From: Collinsella aerofaciens
GTDB lineage: Bacteria > Actinomycetota > Coriobacteriia > Coriobacteriales > Coriobacteriaceae
Length of the DNA stretch: 64,000 bases
Assembly: GCF_015561195.1 (NCBI RefSeq)
Contig: NZ_JADMSU010000005.1
Span: forward strand, 1 to 64,000
Direction of reading: 5' to 3'
Shown here: positions 59,097 through 64,000 of the stretch, piece after piece
How the letters are laid out: each line of letters begins with the position of its first letter
Position numbering within the stretch: position 1 is the stretch's first letter
The notes under the pieces: model-generated
What the model saw: only the letters and a program-made list of their open reading frames with translations
Told to the model about the DNA's origin: nothing
The model's database searches: none
Program-made: the position numbers and the translations under genes

Positions 59097-60164
59097 CTAA
59101 TCCTCGGCGTTATAGCCAAAGCGGCGAATCTGGGCCTCGTCGTCACGCCAGCCGGCCTTGACCTTCACGTCCAGCTCCAAAAAGACCTGGGTGCCAAAGA
59201 TGCGCTCAAGGTCGCGACGGGCGTCGATGCCGATATGTTTGATCATCTCGCCGCCCTTGCCGATGATGATGCCCTTTTGGCCCTCGCGCTCGACGTAAAT
59301 GGTGGCGTGCACGCGCAGCACCTTCTTGGTCTGCTCAAGCGCATCGCAAATCACGCCCACGGAGTGCGGGATCTCATCACGGGTGCGGCGCAAGACCTTC
59401 TCGCGCACAAACTCGGCAACGAGCGTCTCATCGGAAGCGTCGGTACCCATGTCCTCGGGGAACCAACGCGGACCCTCGGGCAAAAAGTGCGCAACGGTCT
59501 CAATGAAGGCATCGACGTTAAAGTTCTTGACCGACGACGTCACGATCTCGTCGTCATATTCCATAAGCTCGTGGGCGGCCTTAAGCTGCTCCATGACCTG
59601 TGCGGGGTCGGCTTCATCGGCCTTGGTGAGCACCAGGACCTTCTTGGAACGGGCATTCTTGACACGCTCGGCAACCCAGGCGTCTCCCCTGCCGATCGGT
59701 TTGGTGGCATCAATCAAAAACGCGACAACATCGACATCGTTCAGCTCGAACAGCGCACTTTTATTGAGCTCAGACCCTAGACCGTCCTTGGGCTTGTGGA
59801 TACCCGGGGTATCGACAAAGACCAGCTGGTAGCCGGGGCGGTTGACGACGGCGCGCATGCGGCGGCGGGTCGTCTGGGCCACCGGCGAGGTGATGGCGAC
59901 CTTTTTGCCATAGCAGGCGTTGAGCAGCGTGGACTTGCCGGCGTTGGGGCGGCCGACCAGGGCCACAAAGCCGCTGCGGAAACCAGGCTCAACGTCACCA
60001 AAGCCCGCGAGGCTGTCGTCCTCGTCGCACAGGGCGTCGAGCTCCTCGTCGCTCATGCCCTCAAACGGGTCGAACTCCTCGACCTCATCGCAATCCTCGG
60101 TCGCCTTAGCATCCAGGGACTCTTCGTCCAAAATCTCATCGGTAGGCTGCATATTGTCGGACAT
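59097..60164 (-). CDS. era: GTPase Era with acidic N-terminal extension
   Basis: 355 residues, about 55 more than typical Era. Residues 1-60 are an acidic extension (EILDEESLDAKATEDCDEVE, then EEFDPFEGMSDEELDALC). The GTPase domain follows: GRPNAGKSTLLNACYG (about 72), DTPGIHKPKDG (about 118), VLTKADEADP (about 180). The C-terminal KH domain has YVEREGQKGIIIGKGGEM (about 285). It matures 16S rRNA. An internal start at a later Met would give standard length, but the upstream ATG has GAAAGGGA. Confidence 0.94.
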   Translation of the reverse strand: MSDNMQPTDEILDEESLDAKATEDCDEVEEFDPFEGMSDEELDALCDEDDSLAGFGDVEPGFRSGFVALVGRPNAGKSTLLNACYGKKVAITSPVAQTTRRRMRAVVNRPGYQLVFVDTPGIHKPKDGLGSELNKSALFELNDVDVVAFLIDATKPIGRGDAWVAERVKNARSKKVLVLTKADEADPAQVMEQLKAAHELMEYDDEIVTSSVKNFNVDAFIETVAHFLPEGPRWFPEDMGTDASDETLVAEFVREKVLRRTRDEIPHSVGVICDALEQTKKVLRVHATIYVEREGQKGIIIGKGGEMIKHIGIDARRDLERIFGTQVFLELDVKVKAGWRDDEAQIRRFGYNAED

Positions 60165-60176
60165 GGGAATCCCTTT

Positions 60177-60554
60177 CTAAATAAAGTCGAGCGCGTGGGC
60201 AAAGACAAGCAAGCCCACGATCGCGGCGGTAATGGAAAGAACGTATACAGAGGCGGCGGCGATGTCCTTCGCACGCTTTGCCAGCGGATGGAGCTCTTGG
60301 GTCGCCAGATCGACGATGGCCTCCATGGCGGTGTTACACAGCTCGCCATGAATCACCAGGCCGCAGCAGATGATGACCGTAGCCCACTCGGCAATATCGA
60401 GCCCCACGATACAGCCGGCAATGACGGTGCACACGCCTGCCACGAGCATGACCTTAATGTTGCGCTCGGTCTTGACGGCGGTGACGAAGCCCTCCATGGC
60501 GTATGAGAACGACTTTAAAAAGGACGGATGGTCCTTGTTCGATCCGGGAATCAT
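60177..60554 (-). CDS. dgkA: Diacylglycerol/undecaprenol kinase (DgkA family)
   Basis: 125 residues, three membrane helices. SFSYAMEGFVTAVKTERNIK and HGELCNTAMEAIVDL carry the catalytic glutamates of the family. In Gram-positives this form usually phosphorylates undecaprenol. It lies between ybeY and era, a common Gram-positive order. Confidence 0.93.
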   Translation of the reverse strand: MIPGSNKDHPSFLKSFSYAMEGFVTAVKTERNIKVMLVAGVCTVIAGCIVGLDIAEWATVIICCGLVIHGELCNTAMEAIVDLATQELHPLAKRAKDIAAASVYVLSITAAIVGLLVFAHALDFI

Positions 60555-60563
60555 AAACGGCTC

Positions 60564-61073
60564 CTAGTCGTGGGCATGATTGGTGATGGGGCCGACGTGA
60601 ACGAGTTTGGGGTCCTCGCCGCGCTCGAGCGCCAGATCGCGCAGGATAGCGTCCTCGCGAGCCTCCATGACCTCGGCCTCGTCGTCCTCGATGTGGTCAT
60701 AGCCCAGCAGGTGCAGCATGCCATGCACGAGCATCAGACGGCACTCGTCGGCAGGGCTATTGCCAAAGCCGGGGGCCTGACGGGCAATGACCTGCGGGGC
60801 CAAGATGATATCGCCGAGTTCGAGCGTCTCGTCGGCGGGAATATCCTCGTCAAAGGCCGAGTCGCATTCAAACGAGAGGACATCGGTGGTACGGTCGATG
60901 CCGCGCCACTCGTGGTTGAGTTCGTGCATCTCGTCCTCATCGACATACGAAAGGGAGATCTCGACTTCACGCTCAACGCCCTCGGCGGCAAGCACAACCT
61001 CGCAGATGTGCTCCACCTCCTGCGCGTCGAGCAGCGTATCGAGCTCGGCATCGTTGCTGATCAATACACTCAA
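60564..61073 (-). CDS. ybeY: Endoribonuclease YbeY
   Basis: 169 residues. The zinc motif HGMLHLLGYDH is near 124, preceded by LGDIILAPQVIARQA and ELNHEWRGIDRTTDVLSF. It acts in 16S rRNA 3' maturation and ribosome quality control. The start overlaps the phoH stop by 4 bases. Confidence 0.95.
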   Translation of the reverse strand: MSVLISNDAELDTLLDAQEVEHICEVVLAAEGVEREVEISLSYVDEDEMHELNHEWRGIDRTTDVLSFECDSAFDEDIPADETLELGDIILAPQVIARQAPGFGNSPADECRLMLVHGMLHLLGYDHIEDDEAEVMEAREDAILRDLALERGEDPKLVHVGPITNHAHD

Positions 61074-62056
61074 CGGGACTCCTTTCGGTCGCGCGAGCGC
61101 TGCTCACGCACGTCATCATAAGCATCGTATGCCTCGACGATACGACCCACCAGGGCATGGCGCACCACGTCGGCGCGCTCCAGGTGTGCAAACGCCACAT
61201 CGTCGACACGGCCCAAGATCTTCTCGACATCCGCCAAGCCGCCACGACGACCCACCAGGTCGCGCTGGCTGAGGTCGCCGGTAATCACGAACTTGGAGTT
61301 GAATCCAAGGCGTGTCAGGAACATCTTCATCTGCTCGGGCGTGGTATTTTGCGCCTCGTCGAGCACCACGAAGGCATCGCTCAGCGTACGACCGCGCATA
61401 TAGGCAAGCGGGGCGATCTCGATCACGCCGCGCTCCATAAGCTCATCGGTGCGCTCGCGATCCATCATGTCAAATAGGGCGTCGTAGAGCGGACGCATGT
61501 ACGGATCGATCTTTTCCTCGAGGGTGCCAGGCAAAAAGCCCAGGTTCTCCCCCGCCTCGACAACAGGACGCGTCAAGATCAAACGGCCCACCTCATGGCG
61601 CTTGAGCGCGGCAACGGCGAGCGCCATGGCCAGATAGGTCTTACCGGTACCGGCAGGACCCAAGCCAAAGGTGATGGTATGCGAGCGAATGGCATCCACA
61701 TAGCGCTTTTGCCCGAGCGTCTTGGGGCGAATGACGCGACCGCGATACGAAAGCAGCACGTCATCGCGAAGCGACGTAGCCTCGTGCTCACCATCGCGCA
61801 AGACGGCCAGGCAGCGAGAGACATCGTCGGCAGACAGGGTACGACCGGCCGCCGCCTCGCGAAAAGCATGTTCGAAAAAGCGAGCCACGAGTTCGACCTC
61901 GTCCGGGTCACCGCTCACGGCGATGCTATCGCCACGGGCGACCACATGGGCGCGAACCAAGCTCTCGAGTGCACGAAGGACGCCGTCGCCGGCGCCCAAA
62001 ACGCACGAGGAATCAATTCCCTCGGGAACGGTAAGTCTAATCTTCGAGGCTTCCAT
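61070..62056 (-). CDS. phoH: PhoH-like ATPase
   Basis: 328 residues from ATG 62056 (GGGAGG upstream), overlapping mtaB by 20 bases. An N-terminal KH-like domain precedes Walker A GPAGTGKTYLAMALAV (about 141) and Walker B FVVLDEAQNTTPEQM (about 230). It is an ATPase with likely RNA-related function; the phoH-ybeY-dgkA-era order is conserved. Confidence 0.93.
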   Translation of the reverse strand: MEASKIRLTVPEGIDSSCVLGAGDGVLRALESLVRAHVVARGDSIAVSGDPDEVELVARFFEHAFREAAAGRTLSADDVSRCLAVLRDGEHEATSLRDDVLLSYRGRVIRPKTLGQKRYVDAIRSHTITFGLGPAGTGKTYLAMALAVAALKRHEVGRLILTRPVVEAGENLGFLPGTLEEKIDPYMRPLYDALFDMMDRERTDELMERGVIEIAPLAYMRGRTLSDAFVVLDEAQNTTPEQMKMFLTRLGFNSKFVITGDLSQRDLVGRRGGLADVEKILGRVDDVAFAHLERADVVRHALVGRIVEAYDAYDDVREQRSRDRKESR

Positions 62057-63329
62057 GGACCTCCCTGCGCGCATGGACCAAGCCGGAATCATCGACTCCG
62101 ATGATAGCAACATCGAGCAGGCACGGGGCTGTAAGTCCACAGGTATCGTCAAGACGGGCATGATGGAACGAACCGAGCGTCAGGCTGTCACCATACTCGA
62201 GCACGGCACGCTCGACAGTGCCCACGCGACGACGAGCATCGGCAATAGCGAGCTCCTGCGCCGTGTCTCGCATACGACGGCTGCGCTCGGCCATAACCTC
62301 GGGCGGCACCTGGTCGGGCATGTCGGCAGCAAGGGTACCGGGACGCTTGCTGTAGCGGAACACGTGCATACGCGAGAAACCCACACGGCGGCACAGCGCC
62401 AGCGACTCCTCGAACTCCTCGTCCGTCTCACCAGGAAAACCGACGATGACATCGCACGAAAGAGACGCCTGGGGCAAGTTGGCGCGAATCATACGCACCG
62501 TGTCCTCAAAGGCCTCCGCACTATAGGGACGACCCATGCGATGCAGGGTCGCCGTACAGCCGGACTGCACGGGCAGGTGCAAAAACGGGGCGATACGCTG
62601 CGGATAGCGCGCCATAACCTTAAGCAGGCGCTCAGAGATATCCATGGGCTCGACCGAGGAAATGCGCACATGCGCAATAGTCGTGCGCTCCATGATGGCC
62701 TCGAGCAGCTCATCGATTTCGACATGCTCGTCGGTCGCGCTCTTGCCATCGTAGGCACCCAGGTTCACACCGGTCAGCACCACCTCGGGCACGCCGGCCT
62801 CCTGGGCCTCGCGAACTTGCTCAAGCACGGACTCGACGGGCACGGAGCGCTCGGGGCCGCGCGCCTTCCACACAATGCAATAGGTGCAGCGATGGTTGCA
62901 GCCGTCCTGAATCTTCACGCCCAGGCGAGAGCGACCGAGCGCATCGACCACCTCGCCATCGCTGCAGGCGGGAACGCTATCGGACTCAACGCCCAGCACC
63001 TCGCAGACACGTTCGGCGACATCGATCTTGGACGGCTCGGCGATCACGCGATCCGAAAGCTCCAACAGCTCCTCGGGATGCAAATTGACCACGCAACCGG
63101 TCACGAGCACATAAGGCTCGTTTGGATGGGCCAGCGCATGACGGACGGCCTTACGGGTCTTGGCCTCGGCCTCGCCCGTAACGGCACAGGTGTTAATGAC
63201 GATCAAATCGGCATCCTGGGGCTCCACCATAGCAAAGCCCAGGCGCATAAGATCGGCAGTGATACGGTCAGACTCAACCCGGTTGACACGGCAGCCGAGG
63301 TTGACGACGGAAATATGGGGTGCGAGCAC
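62037..63329 (-). CDS. mtaB: tRNA t6A37 methylthiotransferase MtaB
   Basis: 430 residues from GTG 63329 (AAGGAG 5 bases before). Auxiliary cysteines are in NLGCRVNRVESD, INTCAVTGEAEAKTR and TGCVVNLHPEE; the radical-SAM cluster is in QDGCNHRCTYCIVWKARG (about 149). KARGPERS is the MtaB-type signature. It makes ms2t6A in ANN-decoding tRNAs. The TRAM region is short. The order dnaJ-mtaB-phoH-ybeY fits Gram-positive dnaK clusters. Confidence 0.93.
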   Translation of the reverse strand: MLAPHISVVNLGCRVNRVESDRITADLMRLGFAMVEPQDADLIVINTCAVTGEAEAKTRKAVRHALAHPNEPYVLVTGCVVNLHPEELLELSDRVIAEPSKIDVAERVCEVLGVESDSVPACSDGEVVDALGRSRLGVKIQDGCNHRCTYCIVWKARGPERSVPVESVLEQVREAQEAGVPEVVLTGVNLGAYDGKSATDEHVEIDELLEAIMERTTIAHVRISSVEPMDISERLLKVMARYPQRIAPFLHLPVQSGCTATLHRMGRPYSAEAFEDTVRMIRANLPQASLSCDVIVGFPGETDEEFEESLALCRRVGFSRMHVFRYSKRPGTLAADMPDQVPPEVMAERSRRMRDTAQELAIADARRRVGTVERAVLEYGDSLTLGSFHHARLDDTCGLTAPCLLDVAIIGVDDSGLVHARREVHGSLED

Positions 63330-63338
63330 GCGGGCTCC

Positions 63339-64000
63339 TTAATCGAGGATATCGTCGAGGGCACTCTTGATACGGTCGGTCACCGACTTCTTACCGGAAG
63401 CGACGTCATCGCCCATCTCATCGGCAAAAGCACGGAGCAGCTCGCGTTGCTTATTGGAAAGATTGGTGGGAACGACCACGCGCAGTTGCACGATCAGGCG
63501 GCCACGCGAACCGCCACCGCCAATGCGCGGCATGCCGTAATTATTAACGCTCACGGTGTCGCCGTACTGGGCGCCGGCGGGAACCGTCACCTTAACGACC
63601 TCGTCGGGCATAATGCCCTCGACCTCGATCTCGCAGCCGAGCGCAGCCTGCGCAATCGAGATATCGCTTACCAGGTACAGGTCGTCACCGTTGCGCTTAA
63701 AGCGCTCATGGTCGGCAACGCGCACGTTGACAATCAGGTCGCCCGAAGGCTCGCCGCGAAGGCCGGCCTCGCCAAAGCCGCTCACACGCAGCTGGCGACC
63801 AGTCGAAACGCCGGCGGGAATATCGATGTCGATCTTTTCGTGCGAAGGCGTGCGGCCCTGACCGTCGCAGGTCTCGCAGGGATGGTCGATAACCGTGCCC
63901 TCGCCATGGCAGTCGGGACAAGGCGAGGAAGACTGAACCTGGCCCAAAAACGATCGCTGAACCGTCGTGACGTAGCCCGTACCGTGGCAGCGACTGCATT
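63339..64000 (-). CDS. dnaJ: Chaperone DnaJ, C-terminal part (5' truncated by window)
   Basis: About 220 residues. At the window edge three zinc-finger repeats are visible: CSRCHGTG, CPDCHGEG and CETCDGQG. The C-terminal substrate-binding domains follow (IDIDIPAGVSTGRQLRVSG, then YLVSDISIAQAALGCEIEV). The tail is Ser/Lys/Asp-rich. The J-domain lies beyond 64000. It is a co-chaperone of DnaK. Confidence 0.95.
   Translation of the reverse strand, partial: CSRCHGTGYVTTVQRSFLGQVQSSSPCPDCHGEGTVIDHPCETCDGQGRTPSHEKIDIDIPAGVSTGRQLRVSGFGEAGLRGEPSGDLIVNVRVADHERFKRNGDDLYLVSDISIAQAALGCEIEVEGIMPDEVVKVTVPAGAQYGDTVSVNNYGMPRIGGGGSRGRLIVQLRVVVPTNLSNKQRELLRAFADEMGDDVASGKKSVTDRIKSALDDILD

Overview
The window is a chromosomal segment of a high-GC Gram-positive bacterium, most likely a Coriobacteriia member such as Collinsella or a close relative. 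This is inferred from gene content and synteny, not from a database search. Actinobacterial signatures are a CDP-alcohol phosphatidyltransferase, GarA-type FHA protein and FtsR-type MerR regulator in a row (25.4-27.5 kb), and lexA divergent from a LysM protein followed by nrdR (34.3-36.1 kb). Clostridia-like signatures are a recA-recX-rny-spoVS-miaB-miaA-hflX-lexA order and a SpoVS protein. Most of the window is dense housekeeping sequence with short spacers, start/stop overlaps and good Shine-Dalgarno sites.

Layout. 0-2 kb: an AT-richer accessory end with the tail of an unknown gene, a lone DUF559-like (PD-(D/E)XK-like) protein, a large inverted repeat and a tRNA-Ala. 2.4-19.5 kb (+): an ABC-F protein, an M50 protease, scpA-scpB-rluB-cmk-plsC-ispH, a PDZ/radical-SAM DUF512 protein, der-plsY-gpsA-rpe, a cysteine desulfurase, a Nif3 protein, a zinc-ribbon protein and coaBC, then tRNA-Pro. 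20.1-25.1 kb (-): a very GC-rich block with an OmpR/histidine-kinase pair, a YxeA-like secreted protein and a LanFEG-type three-gene ABC exporter, that is, an orphan antimicrobial-peptide resistance cassette. A tiny Cys-rich ORF lies before its terminator. 25.4-33.5 kb (mostly +): pgsA-like, garA-like, ftsR-like, apt, an NlpC/P60 hydrolase, degV, DUF1836, trxB and a diacylglycerol glucosyltransferase-like gene. 33.9-46.4 kb: dut, nrdR, the SOS locus (LysM protein/lexA), a DUF1624 membrane protein, hflX, miaA, miaB, spoVS, a GHKL ATPase, rny, recX, recA and cinA. 46.4-64 kb (-): pgsA, rimO, yajQ, rodZ, ftsK, rnj, pnp, rpsO, recO, era, dgkA, ybeY, phoH, mtaB and the 3' part of dnaJ.

How the genes work together: chromosome segregation (ScpAB, FtsK), phospholipid and envelope synthesis (PlsC, PlsY, GpsA, two CDP-alcohol transferases, DgkA), ribosome/tRNA maturation (Der, Era, YbeY, RluB, HflX, MiaA/MiaB/MtaB/RimO), RNA decay (RNase Y, RNase J, PNPase) and DNA repair (RecA, RecX, RecO, LexA). 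recA and the lexA/LysM spacer carry matching GAAC-N4-GTTC-type SOS boxes.

The most unusual signals are non-coding. Two intergenic regions (33.5-33.9 kb and 55.1-55.5 kb) each hold an oppositely oriented pair of roughly 100-145 bp hairpin elements. Their long outer arms differ from copy to copy but are self-complementary, their core strands are conserved, and their stems change in a compensatory way. All four may belong to one structured family. A shared palindromic motif also sits upstream of both degV and the DUF1836 regulator.
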